Below, one piece after another: positions 38,601 to 46,431 of a stretch of DNA of 53,489 nt. Position 1 is the first letter of the stretch, and each line of letters opens with the position of its first letter. The DNA is from an uncultured Eubacteriales bacterium (GTDB lineage Bacteria; Bacillota; Clostridia; Christensenellales; Aristaeellaceae), in the NCBI GenBank assembly GCA_902789795.1, contig CADAPM010000009.1, positions 1-53,489 on the forward strand, written 5' to 3'. The notes beneath the pieces were generated by a model that saw only the letters and a program-made list of their open reading frames with translations, made no database searches and was not told the DNA's origin. A program made the translations under genes and the position numbers.

Positions 38601-41189
38601 TTACAGCTTCAGTGCCTTTTCCTTCAGCACGAACAGGCGGTTCAGGGCGTCCATGGGCGTCATGGAGAGGACATCCAGTTGCTGCATCTCCTCGATAAAT
38701 TCCGTGCGGGTGAAGCCCAGGATGCTCTCCTGCTCGTTCTTGCGCTTGCCCTTGGGGTTCAGGATGCTCTGGCCCAGGCCCTGGTCCGACATATCGTGCA
38801 CGGTCAGCCGGGCCTCGACCTCCTGGGCGCGGGCCACCACCTCCCGGGGCACGCCCGCCAGCCGCGCCACGTAGATGCCGAAGGACTTGTCCGCGCCGCC
38901 GGGCATGATCTTGCGCAGGAAGAGCACCTGCTCGCCCTGCTCCCGGACCGCCACGCAGCAGTTGACCACGCCGGGCAGCTTGCCCTCCAGCTCGGACAGC
39001 TCGTGGTAGTGGGTCGCGAAGAGGGTCATGGCGCCGGACTTTTTCTTGTCCGCCAGGTATTCCACCGCCGCCCAGGCGATGCTCAGGCCGTCGAAGGTAC
39101 TGGTGCCGCGGCCGATCTCATCCATCAGCACCAGGGATTTCTCCGTCGCGTTTTTCAGGATGTAGGCCGTCTCCGCCATCTCCACCATGAAGGTGGACTG
39201 GCCCTGGGCCAGGTTATCCGACGCGCCGATGCGGGTGAAGACGCAGTCGGTGAGCGGGATGCTGGCGCTGGACGCGGGCACGAAGCTGCCCATGTGCGCC
39301 ATCAGCGTGATCAGCGCCACCTGGCGCATATAGGTGGACTTGCCCGCCATGTTCGGGCCGGTGATGATCATCATGTGCCGGTCTTCCCGGTTCATCTCCG
39401 TGTCGTTGGGCACGAAGGGCTCGTCGGTGTTCAGCGCCTCCACCACGGGATGGCGGCCGTCCCGGATCTCCAGGACGCCCCGGTCGTTGAGCTCGGGCCG
39501 CACGTAGCGGTTCATGAGCGCCGCCCGGGCGAGGCTCTGGTACACATCCAGCTGCTTGAAGCCCAGGGCCGTGCGCTGCAGTGCGTCCATATGCGCGGCG
39601 ATCTGCCCGCGCACGCCGTCAAAGAGCTGGTATTCCAGCTTCTGGGCCTGGTCCTGGGCGCCCAGGATCTTGCGCTCCAGTTCCCGCAGTTCGTCGGTGG
39701 TATAGCGCTCCGCGTTGGTCAGGGTCTGGCGGCGGATATACCGGTCCGGCACCTGGGAGAGGAAGGACTTGGTGACCTCGATGTAATAGCCGAACACGCG
39801 GTTGTACTGCACGCGCAGGTTGCGGATGCCGGTCTGCTCCCGCTCCCGGGCCTCCAGGTCCATCAGCCACTGCTTGCCCTCGGCGTCCGCGCGGCGGTAC
39901 TCGTCCAGCTGCGCGTCGTACCCAGCACGGATGACCCCGGAATCGTTGGGCGAAAGCGGCGCGTCCTCCGAAATGGCCGCGTCCAGCAGGTCCAACAGGT
40001 CCTGGACGGGGTCCAGGAGCGCCGCGACCGCGCTCAGCGCCTCCGCGCCGATGAGCTCGCGCACCGGCTGCGCCTGGGAGAGGGAGCGCCGGAGGGACAG
40101 GCAGTCCCGCGGGTTCAGCGACTGGTAGGAGACCTTGGCCAGCAGCCGCTCCATATCATAGACCTGCTGCAGGCGCTCCCGCACCGCCTCGCACAGCACC
40201 GGCTCCTTCGCCAGCGCCTCCACCGCGTCCAGTCGGGCGTTGATCTCCTCCCGGTCCAGCAGGGGCTGCTCCACAAAGGTGCGCAGCAGGCGGCCGCCCA
40301 TGGCGGTGACCGTGTGGTCCAGGACGCTCAGCAGCGTGCCCTTGCCGCCCTGGCCGCGCAGGGTCTGGGTCAGCTCCAGGTTGCGGATGGTGTTCTGGTC
40401 CAGGGGCATGGTATGCCCGGCGGTCACGAACTGGATGCGCGTGATGTGCCCCAGGGTATTCTTCTGCGTATCGTTCAGGTAAGCCATCAGCGCCCCGGCG
40501 GCGCACATGGCGGGCTGGTTGGCGGCGCTGAAGCCCAGCGTCTCCAGGGAGGCCGTCTCAAAGTGCCTGAGCAGGCGTTCCTTCGCGTCCTTGGGCCGGA
40601 AGCGCTCCACCGGGCAGCCGGAGACGGTCATGCCCGCCAGTTCCCGGAGCATTTCCGGCGCGTTGGTGATGATCTCCGCCGGCGCCACCGCCGCGATCAC
40701 GCCGCGCAGGTCGCGCTCGTCCGAGCTGCCCATCCGGGCGTACATCTCGCCGGTGGACACGTCCGCATAGGCGCAGCCCGCCTTCTTCCCGTTCACGCAC
40801 ACGCTCAGCAGGTAGTTGTTGCGCTTTTCCCCGATGGCCGCGCTGTCCGTCAGCGTGCCGGGGGTAATGATGCGGATGATGTCGCGCTTGACCAGGCCCT
40901 TCGCCAGGGCGGGATCCTCCATCTGCTCGCAGATCGCGACCTTGTAGCCCTTCTCCACCAGGCGCGTGACATAGGTATCCACGGCATGGAAGGGCACGCC
41001 GCACATGGGCGCGCGCTCCGGCAGGCCGCAGTCCTTGCCTGTCAGCGTCAATTCCAGTTCCCGGCTGCCCGTCAGCGCGTCGTCAAAGAACATTTCATAA
41101 AAGTCCCCGACGCGGAAAAAGAGCAGCGGCTCCGGATTTTCCTGCTTGATGCGCAGATACTGCTGCATCATGGGAGAAAGGGTGGACAT
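38601..41189 (-). CDS. mutS: DNA mismatch repair protein MutS
   Basis: An 862-residue MutS. Domain I binds the mismatch with the Phe-x-Glu motif in LLFFRVGDFYEMFFDDAL. Connector, lever and clamp domains follow. The C-terminal ABC-type ATPase has GPNMAGKSTYMRQ (Walker A ~610), the signature region GQSTFMVEM and the Walker B MDEIGRGTSTFDGLSIAWA. The C-terminal helix-turn-helix and a short tail are present. The start follows GGAGGCATTAT. Between mutS and the upstream YmcA/YlbF-like gene lies a ~170-bp heptad hairpin. Confidence 0.98.
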   Translation of the reverse strand: MSTLSPMMQQYLRIKQENPEPLLFFRVGDFYEMFFDDALTGSRELELTLTGKDCGLPERAPMCGVPFHAVDTYVTRLVEKGYKVAICEQMEDPALAKGLVKRDIIRIITPGTLTDSAAIGEKRNNYLLSVCVNGKKAGCAYADVSTGEMYARMGSSDERDLRGVIAAVAPAEIITNAPEMLRELAGMTVSGCPVERFRPKDAKERLLRHFETASLETLGFSAANQPAMCAAGALMAYLNDTQKNTLGHITRIQFVTAGHTMPLDQNTIRNLELTQTLRGQGGKGTLLSVLDHTVTAMGGRLLRTFVEQPLLDREEINARLDAVEALAKEPVLCEAVRERLQQVYDMERLLAKVSYQSLNPRDCLSLRRSLSQAQPVRELIGAEALSAVAALLDPVQDLLDLLDAAISEDAPLSPNDSGVIRAGYDAQLDEYRRADAEGKQWLMDLEAREREQTGIRNLRVQYNRVFGYYIEVTKSFLSQVPDRYIRRQTLTNAERYTTDELRELERKILGAQDQAQKLEYQLFDGVRGQIAAHMDALQRTALGFKQLDVYQSLARAALMNRYVRPELNDRGVLEIRDGRHPVVEALNTDEPFVPNDTEMNREDRHMMIITGPNMAGKSTYMRQVALITLMAHMGSFVPASSASIPLTDCVFTRIGASDNLAQGQSTFMVEMAETAYILKNATEKSLVLMDEIGRGTSTFDGLSIAWAAVEYLADKKKSGAMTLFATHYHELSELEGKLPGVVNCCVAVREQGEQVLFLRKIMPGGADKSFGIYVARLAGVPREVVARAQEVEARLTVHDMSDQGLGQSILNPKGKRKNEQESILGFTRTEFIEEMQQLDVLSMTPMDALNRLFVLKEKALKL

Positions 41190-41238
41190 ATAATGCCTCC
41201 GAAAATGGTAGAATTGGAAAAGGGTGAAGGTTTAAGGG

Positions 41239-41407
41239 GGAAGGTAGAAGGTAGGAAGTAGGAGGTAGGAGGTAGGAAGTAGGAAGTAATAATTGTTCGT
41301 GAAGTGGCGTTTGCGGCACCGGGGGCAGAAGTAGAATTACTTCCTACTTCCTAACTCCTACTTCCTACTTTTTAAAAAACTTCCTTACGTTTCTTAAACT
41401 CTACTTC
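41239..41407. repeat. TAGGAAG heptanucleotide hairpin element, copy 3
   Basis: The longest copy. The left arm has about seven TAGGAGG/TAGGAAG heptads (41240-41290). The centre reads GTGAAGTGGCGTTTGCGGCACC. The right arm is ATTACTTCCTACTTCCTAAC, repeated through CTACTTCCTACTTTTT. It fills the gap between the YlbF-like gene and mutS. The centre shares GTGGCG(C/T)TT with copy 1, so the units are related by descent and not just by composition. Confidence 0.85.
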
Positions 41408-41415
41408 CAAACTTA

Positions 41416-41814
41416 TTATTCGCATCCTGCGCACGTACTGCACGCCCCGTTGCATCCTCTCGCCTTGGTGCCTTCGGGGTTCAGGGCTTTTTGCAGGGTG
41501 TTGTTGACCTCGCGCATCATGGCGGCGAAGTCGTTGCGGGACTGCTTGACGGCCTTGGCCAGGGGATGCTCGTTGTACTGCGCCTGCAGCTCCTCGAGCT
41601 CCCGGGTGCGGGCCTTCATCTCCTCGTAGTCGGGGTCGTCCTGCAGGGTCAGCTGCTCCACCTCGGCGCGCAGCTGCTCGTACTGGGTGTAGAGCCCCGT
41701 CAGGTAGGTGTCCTGGTTGGCCGCGTCCTCCGCCGCCCGCATCAGGATGAATTCCGGGCTGAAGCGCAGCGCTTCCGCCAGGGCTCTGGCTTTCTGCATC
41801 ACATTGTCAGACAT
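41416..41814 (-). CDS. YlbF/YmcA-family (Com_YlbF) protein with C-terminal Cys cluster
   Basis: From ATG 41814 this is a 132-residue helical protein. SDNVMQKARALAEALRFSPE and a coiled middle (YEQLRAEVEQLTLQDDPDYE, RELEELQAQYNEHPLAKAVK) match the Com_YlbF fold. It ends CNGACSTCAGCE, a CxxxCxxCxxC cluster. In Bacillus, YmcA, YlbF and YaaT form a complex that carries iron-sulfur clusters and steers RNase Y-dependent mRNA maturation. Its place between miaB and mutS is that of ymcA, so this is the probable counterpart. Iron-sulfur binding through the tail is inferred. Confidence 0.88.
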   Translation of the reverse strand: MSDNVMQKARALAEALRFSPEFILMRAAEDAANQDTYLTGLYTQYEQLRAEVEQLTLQDDPDYEEMKARTRELEELQAQYNEHPLAKAVKQSRNDFAAMMREVNNTLQKALNPEGTKARGCNGACSTCAGCE

Positions 41815-41828
41815 GGTGATGATCTCCT

Positions 41829-42317
41829 TCAGTTCACAAACAGCTCGAGCCGTTTGCTGTAATAGTTCTGGTTGACGAACAGCATCACGATGCTGCCGAA
41901 GAGCGACACCGCGATATCGCTCAGGATGACCCGCAGCGACAGCTGCGTGACGGCGCAGACCGCCAGCATGTAAGCGAGGCTGCAGACCAGGTTCGCGATA
42001 TACAGGATGCTCAGCTTTTTCGGCGCGCCAACGCGGAACCCCGCCAGTTGGAAGCGCACGTAGATCATGTAGCCCGCCAGCCCCAGCAGGGCGATGCCCC
42101 AGAAGAGGTCGATGCCTTTCAGGCTGCCGTACATCCGGTAGAGGGTCTCCGTATTTGCCCCGTACGCCGTGCCGCCGATCAGCGTGACCGCCTGGGAAGC
42201 GTTGATGATTGCCCCGGCCCAGAGGGAAAAATAGATCAGGAACTTGTGCCACTTCAGCTGATAGTTTTCCGGCGAAGAGGCGCTCTGCGGGGTCTCGTAT
42301 CTTCCGAAGTTATCCAT
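41829..42317 (-). CDS. Small four-helix membrane protein of unknown function
   Basis: A 162-residue protein with a polar N terminus (~25 residues) and four hydrophobic helices: FLIYFSLWAGAIINASQAVT, DLFWGIALLGLAGYMIYVRF, LSILYIANLVCSLAYMLAVC and ILSDIAVSLFGSIVMLFV. I do not recognise the family. The ATG follows AGGGGAAAG and overlaps the miaB stop by 8 bp; the next gene (YlbF-like) starts 14 bp downstream. It is therefore co-translated with miaB and the YlbF-like protein. No catalytic or metal motif is visible. Confidence 0.8.
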   Translation of the reverse strand: MDNFGRYETPQSASSPENYQLKWHKFLIYFSLWAGAIINASQAVTLIGGTAYGANTETLYRMYGSLKGIDLFWGIALLGLAGYMIYVRFQLAGFRVGAPKKLSILYIANLVCSLAYMLAVCAVTQLSLRVILSDIAVSLFGSIVMLFVNQNYYSKRLELFVN

Positions 42318-43713
42318 TTCTTTCCCCTTTCAGGGTCGTCCGGCTGGCAGCGGTGATCGTGACGGGCACGATCCTGCCCATGTCCTCCGGCTTCCCCACA
42401 AAGTTGACGCTGATGTTCCGCTCGCACTTGCCCGTCAGCATGGAGAGGTCCCGGCGCGCGTTGTCGGTGACCAGCACGTTGACCGTCTGGCCCACCAGGC
42501 TGTTCAGCACCTTTTCCGTCTGCCGGTCCTGGGCGGCGATCAGGCGCGTGATGCGGTCCGTGGATACCTCCGCCGGCACCTGATCCGGGAACTCCGCGGC
42601 CCGGGTGCCCACGCGCGGGCTGTAGATGAAGGTGAAGGCGCTGTCAAAATGCATTTTCTCCACCAGCGCCAGCGTATCCCGGAACTCCGCCTCGGTCTCC
42701 CCCGGGAAGCCCACGATCAGGTCCGTGGTCAGGCCGATATCCGGCCGCGCCTGGCGCAGACGCTCGGCCCGGTCCATATACTGGGCGATGGTGTAGTGCC
42801 GGTTCATGGCCTGCAGGATGCGGTCGTTGCCCGACTGGGCCGGCAGGTGGAAGTGGGCCATGACCTGCTTGTTGCGGCCGATCTCCTCGATCAGCGCGTC
42901 ACTCAGGTCCTTGGGGTGCGAGGTCATGAAGCGGATGCGCGGGATGCCCGTTTCCGCCACCCGGCGCAAGAGCCCCGCAAAGTCCGTGCCCGTCTCCGGC
43001 ACGCGGCCGTAGGAGTTCACGTTCTGCCCCAGCAGCATGACCTCCTGCACGCCGGCCTTCACCAGGCCCTCCACCTCGCGCACGATGTCATCCGGCTGGC
43101 GGGAGCGCTCCCGCCCGCGCACGTAGGGCACGATGCAGTAGGTGCAGTAGTTGTTGCACCCGTACATCACCGTCACATAGGCCTGCCACGGGCTCGCGCG
43201 GCGGATGGGCACGCCCTCGGCGATGGTGTTCTGCTCCTCGTCCACCTCGATCATTCGCGTCCCGCGCTCCACCGCTTCGTACAAGAGCTCCGGCAGCCTG
43301 TGCAGCGTGCCGGTGCCAAAGGCGATGTCGATGAAGGGGTACTGCCGGCGGATGCTCTCGGCCTTGCCCTGCTCCTGCACCATGCAGCCGCAGACGCCGA
43401 TCAGCATGTCCGGGCGCTCCTTCTTGAGCTCCTTGAGCCAGATCACATTGCCCAGGGCCTTGCGCTCCGCGTTGTCGCGGATGCAGCAGGTGTTGTGCAG
43501 CACGAAGTCCGCTTCCTCCCGCGGCGCTTCGGACAGGCCCATTTCCGTCAGCATACCCGCCAGCTTCTCGGAATCATGGGCGTTCATCTGGCAGCCGTAG
43601 GTCACGATGCAGTAGGTCTTCGGCCGCTTTTCAAGCGTCCTGAACAGGCGCATATACTGCGCCTGGCGGTCCAGTTCGGACTGGGGAACGGGAAGGATGT
43701 GATCAGTGGTCAT
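42310..43713 (-). CDS. miaB: tRNA-2-methylthio-N6-dimethylallyladenosine synthase
   Basis: A 467-residue radical SAM methylthiotransferase acting on i6A37 of tRNA, the product of MiaA. The N-terminal UPF0004 domain has YGCQMNAHDSEKLAGMLTEM, TCCIRDNAERKALGN and GVCGCMVQEQGK (three Cys of the auxiliary cluster). The radical SAM core has VTVMYGCNNYCTYCIVPYVR (CxxxCxxC). A TRAM domain closes the protein (LVGQTVNVLVTDNARRD onward). The ATG is preceded by GGAGGAAGC. It is the first gene of the cluster that runs down to mutS. Confidence 0.97.
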   Translation of the reverse strand: MTTDHILPVPQSELDRQAQYMRLFRTLEKRPKTYCIVTYGCQMNAHDSEKLAGMLTEMGLSEAPREEADFVLHNTCCIRDNAERKALGNVIWLKELKKERPDMLIGVCGCMVQEQGKAESIRRQYPFIDIAFGTGTLHRLPELLYEAVERGTRMIEVDEEQNTIAEGVPIRRASPWQAYVTVMYGCNNYCTYCIVPYVRGRERSRQPDDIVREVEGLVKAGVQEVMLLGQNVNSYGRVPETGTDFAGLLRRVAETGIPRIRFMTSHPKDLSDALIEEIGRNKQVMAHFHLPAQSGNDRILQAMNRHYTIAQYMDRAERLRQARPDIGLTTDLIVGFPGETEAEFRDTLALVEKMHFDSAFTFIYSPRVGTRAAEFPDQVPAEVSTDRITRLIAAQDRQTEKVLNSLVGQTVNVLVTDNARRDLSMLTGKCERNISVNFVGKPEDMGRIVPVTITAASRTTLKGERNG

Positions 43714-43749
43714 GCCGTGAAGCTTCCTCCGAATGGTCGTTAGGGTACA

Positions 43750-43775
43750 GCCTGAAATCAGGCCAGTATATTATA
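43750..43775 (-). promoter_or_regulatory. miaB promoter region with 14-bp palindrome
   Basis: Minus-strand TATAAT (43775-43770) has only a weak -35 (TGGATT) 17 bp above it. Seven bases below lies the perfect palindrome GCCTGATTTCAGGC (43763-43750), in the position of a repressor site or 5' hairpin. Confidence 0.5.
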
Positions 43776-43804
43776 TCATCCTCGTCAAGTAAAATCCATT
43801 GTGA

Positions 43805-45133
43805 TCAGCACTGATAATACGCCGGCAGCTTCCACAGCAGATACAGCGGCAGGCTGATCTCATGGGTGCAGTCTTTCTGATTATCTCCCACGTTTTTTGC
43901 GGAAATCCTGAATCCCAGCGCCGGCCGGTACTGTTTGCAGTACGTCGCAAAGCTCTTGGCGCGGGTGTTATCGGCAGATTTGACTTCCATCGGGATGATC
44001 CTGTTGGCATCATCTTCAAACACGAAATCGACTTCCGCGGTGTTGTCGCTGCGCCAGTAATATGGCCTGATCCCCAGCGTGATCAGCTCGGTCATGCAAA
44101 AGTTTTCCGTCAGCGCGCCCTTGAATGCCGCGTAGCCGTCCGGCTCGGTCAATACGGTCCGGTAGGCTACGCCGGCGCTCCTGCGCAGGATGCCGACATC
44201 GTGGAGATAGGTCTTGAAAAACGTCGCGTCCGCACAGGCAGAGAGCGGGATCTGCGGCGCGGAGACCTTTTCCAGCCGGTATACCAGCCCTGCGTCCACC
44301 AGCCACTGCAGGGCGTCCTCCAGATCCCGCGCCCGCACGCCGGCCTTCACATGGGAAAAGACGAATTTGTTGTTGTCCCTGGCCAGCTGCTTGGGCACCG
44401 AATCCCAGATCCAGCTGATCTTCAGGATGTCCTTTGCCTCGGCGTGATGGGCGAAGTCGCTGCGCACATCCTGGATGATCTGATCCAGGACGTTGTCTAC
44501 CTCCGCCATGTCCTTCGTGTCGATGTACGTCTGGACAGCCGCAGGCATGCCTCCGATCATATAATACAGCTTCAGGTATTGCAGCATCGGTTCCGCGATG
44601 TACTCGGGGATCTCCCGGTAGAGGTCAAACTCCTGCAGCATCTGCAGATATTTGCCGCCGCCCAGGGCCTCGGTGAATTCATAGAAGCTCATGGGGTGCA
44701 GGTTCAGGCGTTCATCCTTGCCCACCGGGAAAGACATATTCTTACGCTTCAGCTCCACTCCCAGCAGCGAGCCCGCGCACAGAAGATACAGATTGAGCCC
44801 GCTTTCCTCAAAATACTTGATGGCGGTGACCGCCTCCGGGCATTGCTGGATCTCGTCGAAGATGATCAGCGTGTTCTCGGGATCGATGGGCCGGCCCTCC
44901 CGGTACATTCCCAGTTCATGCAGGATCCGGACCGGATCCAGATCATACTTGAAGATTCCCGCCAGCGCGGGCTCTTTTTCAAAATTGAACATGAGGCATT
45001 GATCGAAATACCGTCTGCCAAATTCGGTCATCAGCCATGTTTTGCCACACTGCCTGCAGCCCGTGATCAGCAGAGGTTTCCGCTTTGGCTTTTCTTTCCA
45101 GCGGACCAGCGCTTTCATTGCCGCGCGTTCCAT
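43805..45133 (-). CDS. AAA-type ATPase with DUF4143 domain
   Basis: From ATG 45133, chosen for GGAAAGGATGC upstream and because the longer frame crosses the promoter, this is a 442-residue protein. The N-terminal AAA_14 ATPase has the P-loop LLITGCRQCGKTWLMTEF, the Walker B TLIIFDEIQQCPEAV and sensor region LYLLCAGSLLGVELKR. The C-terminal DUF4143 domain has a restriction-enzyme-like core, EVDFVFEDDANRIIPMEVKS (D...ExK pattern). The family is widespread in anaerobes and its function is unsettled; nuclease-like chemistry is possible from the ExK motif. It is a single gene with a repeat-rich leader. Confidence 0.88.
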   Translation of the reverse strand: MERAAMKALVRWKEKPKRKPLLITGCRQCGKTWLMTEFGRRYFDQCLMFNFEKEPALAGIFKYDLDPVRILHELGMYREGRPIDPENTLIIFDEIQQCPEAVTAIKYFEESGLNLYLLCAGSLLGVELKRKNMSFPVGKDERLNLHPMSFYEFTEALGGGKYLQMLQEFDLYREIPEYIAEPMLQYLKLYYMIGGMPAAVQTYIDTKDMAEVDNVLDQIIQDVRSDFAHHAEAKDILKISWIWDSVPKQLARDNNKFVFSHVKAGVRARDLEDALQWLVDAGLVYRLEKVSAPQIPLSACADATFFKTYLHDVGILRRSAGVAYRTVLTEPDGYAAFKGALTENFCMTELITLGIRPYYWRSDNTAEVDFVFEDDANRIIPMEVKSADNTRAKSFATYCKQYRPALGFRISAKNVGDNQKDCTHEISLPLYLLWKLPAYYQC

Positions 45134-45169
45134 TGCATCCGCATCCTTTCCCATGGATTTCGTGCATGA

Positions 45170-45258
45170 ATGGCGATTATTCATATGAAAAATCGCCATA
45201 AAAGGCTTTTTATCATGCCTTCTTTCGCCATTATAGCGGATTTTGAGCCAATATTCAA
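45170..45258 (-). promoter_or_regulatory. Promoter and GGCGAT inverted repeats of the AAA/DUF4143 gene
   Basis: Minus-strand -35 TTGAAT (45258-45253), 17-bp spacer, -10 TATAAT (45235-45230). The leader then has ATGGCGATT (45199-45191) facing AATCGCCAT (45178-45170), a 9-bp perfect stem with a 12-base loop. A third AATGGCGAAA touches the -10. Three spaced copies of one hexamer suggest an operator. Confidence 0.6.
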
Positions 45259-45334
45259 GGGGCATTCACGGCAAAACGATGAAACATCCGTCTTTCATAA
45301 AAACATCGGGGATAATCATAGGATCATAAGCAAA

Positions 45335-45358
45335 CCCCGGCGCACAAAGGCGTCGGGG
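45335..45358 (-). terminator. Terminator-like hairpin after the secreted unknown gene
   Basis: CCCCGGCG / CGTCGGGG with an 8-base loop (one mismatch), 35 bp past the stop of the 45393-46280 gene. The T tract is poor (TTTGCTT). Confidence 0.5.
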
Positions 45359-45392
45359 CCACTTTGATCGGCTGCTGTTTTTACGTTTCCGC

Positions 45393-46280
45393 TCACTCCT
45401 CCGCCGGAGCCAGCAGGGAGGCGAAGTTTGCGCCATACAGCTGATACATCTTCATATACAGGTCGATCATATCCGCGTAATCCGGGTGCTCCGCCTTCAG
45501 CTTTTCGGCGACGCCCTCAAGGTCGGGCTCTTCACCGGGGGCGGCGTTCTGCACGGCTTCAAAGAACTCCGTCATGATCGCGCTGAACTCGGCGAAGGGG
45601 TCCTTCTGCTCCTCCACGGTGCCGTCGGTGTGGAAGCGCTTGTCAAAGCCCCACTCCGTGATGCCCAGCAGGGACATGGACTTCACTTTCAGGCTGCCCT
45701 CATCGTCGTTTTCCTGGGCCAGGTCGTACTGCTCGAGGTCCGCGTCCATGACGCAGTGGTAGTCGAACACGCCATAGCGCAGGTCATAGAAGATATAGGT
45801 TTCGCCGTTTTCGTCGTTATCCGTGCCGCTGGAGCCGATCTCAAAGCCTTCTCCCGTCAGTTCGGCGAGGGTCTTCCCGCTCTTGGCCGCCATTTCCTCC
45901 TTCGTCAGGGGCTCGGCCGTGAACACCTCGGTGTAGGCGATGGGCATCGTCTTCACATACGCGCTGATCTCCTCGGCGGCCGCCTCGAACTTCTCAAAGA
46001 AGTCCTCCGCGTCCGTGTCCAGGCTGTCCTGGGCGAGGTTCAGCTCGCTCAGCTTCTCGTCCCAATAGGCCACGTTGCGGTAGTACTTGCCGTCCTTCTC
46101 GGTGACCACGGCGTAGTATTCGCCCGGTATACCGCCGACGACGGCGCGGCCGTCTTCGGCATCCGCCAGGGCGTCGCCCACGGTGGCGTACAGGGGCGCG
46201 CCATGCTCTTCCTCAGCCAGGACGCCCAGGGAAGCGCACAGCAGGCACAGGGCCATCAGGATCGCCAGGATTTTTTTCAT
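45393..46280 (-). CDS. Secreted acidic protein of unknown function
   Basis: From ATG 46280 this is a 295-residue exported protein with signal peptide MKKILAILMALCLLCASLGV and cleavage near VLAEE. The mature part is strongly acidic. It opens with YATVGDALADAEDGRAVVGG, then has strands GEYYAVVTEKDGKYYRNVAYW and YIFYDLRYGVFDYHCVMDAD, and ends in acidic helices. I recognise no domain. There is no anchor motif. It appears monocistronic, with no functional tie to its neighbours in sequence. Confidence 0.8.
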   Translation of the reverse strand: MKKILAILMALCLLCASLGVLAEEEHGAPLYATVGDALADAEDGRAVVGGIPGEYYAVVTEKDGKYYRNVAYWDEKLSELNLAQDSLDTDAEDFFEKFEAAAEEISAYVKTMPIAYTEVFTAEPLTKEEMAAKSGKTLAELTGEGFEIGSSGTDNDENGETYIFYDLRYGVFDYHCVMDADLEQYDLAQENDDEGSLKVKSMSLLGITEWGFDKRFHTDGTVEEQKDPFAEFSAIMTEFFEAVQNAAPGEEPDLEGVAEKLKAEHPDYADMIDLYMKMYQLYGANFASLLAPAEE

Positions 46281-46312
46281 GCTCGATCTCTCCTTCCTTG
46301 TTCGGTCAGAAA

Positions 46313-46411
46313 TCATTTGACATAGAACAGCTGATTCAGCTTCAAAATCGTTTCAGACGGCGCGGGCAGGCGCTCGATATCCTTAAAGCCCGCCGATGCT
46401 CCGTCCCGCGC
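46313..46411 (-). pseudogene. C-terminal gene remnant (possibly a methyltransferase)
   Basis: Downstream of the RNase G stop, a 32-codon open frame reads ARDGASAGFKDIERLPAPSE, then TILKLNQLFYVK and a stop. It has no start codon and is closed upstream by TGA at 46414-46412. The AGFxDIE...LxxLNQLFxV pattern looks like the C-terminal end of a SAM-dependent methyltransferase, but 32 residues are too few to be sure. The rest of that gene is gone. Confidence 0.4.
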
Positions 46412-46431
46412 TCAAGGGCAAGCATCCTCCG

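Noticed and set aside
37983-41261. 1092-codon plus-strand open frame opposite mutS
   Set aside because: Same reason: it mirrors mutS and the acetyltransferase gene in a GC-rich frame and has no recognisable domain or ribosome site.
41815-42252. N-terminal extension of the YlbF-like frame up to 42252
   Set aside because: The extension is the out-of-frame shadow of the four-helix membrane protein gene. The family N terminus begins at ATG 41814.
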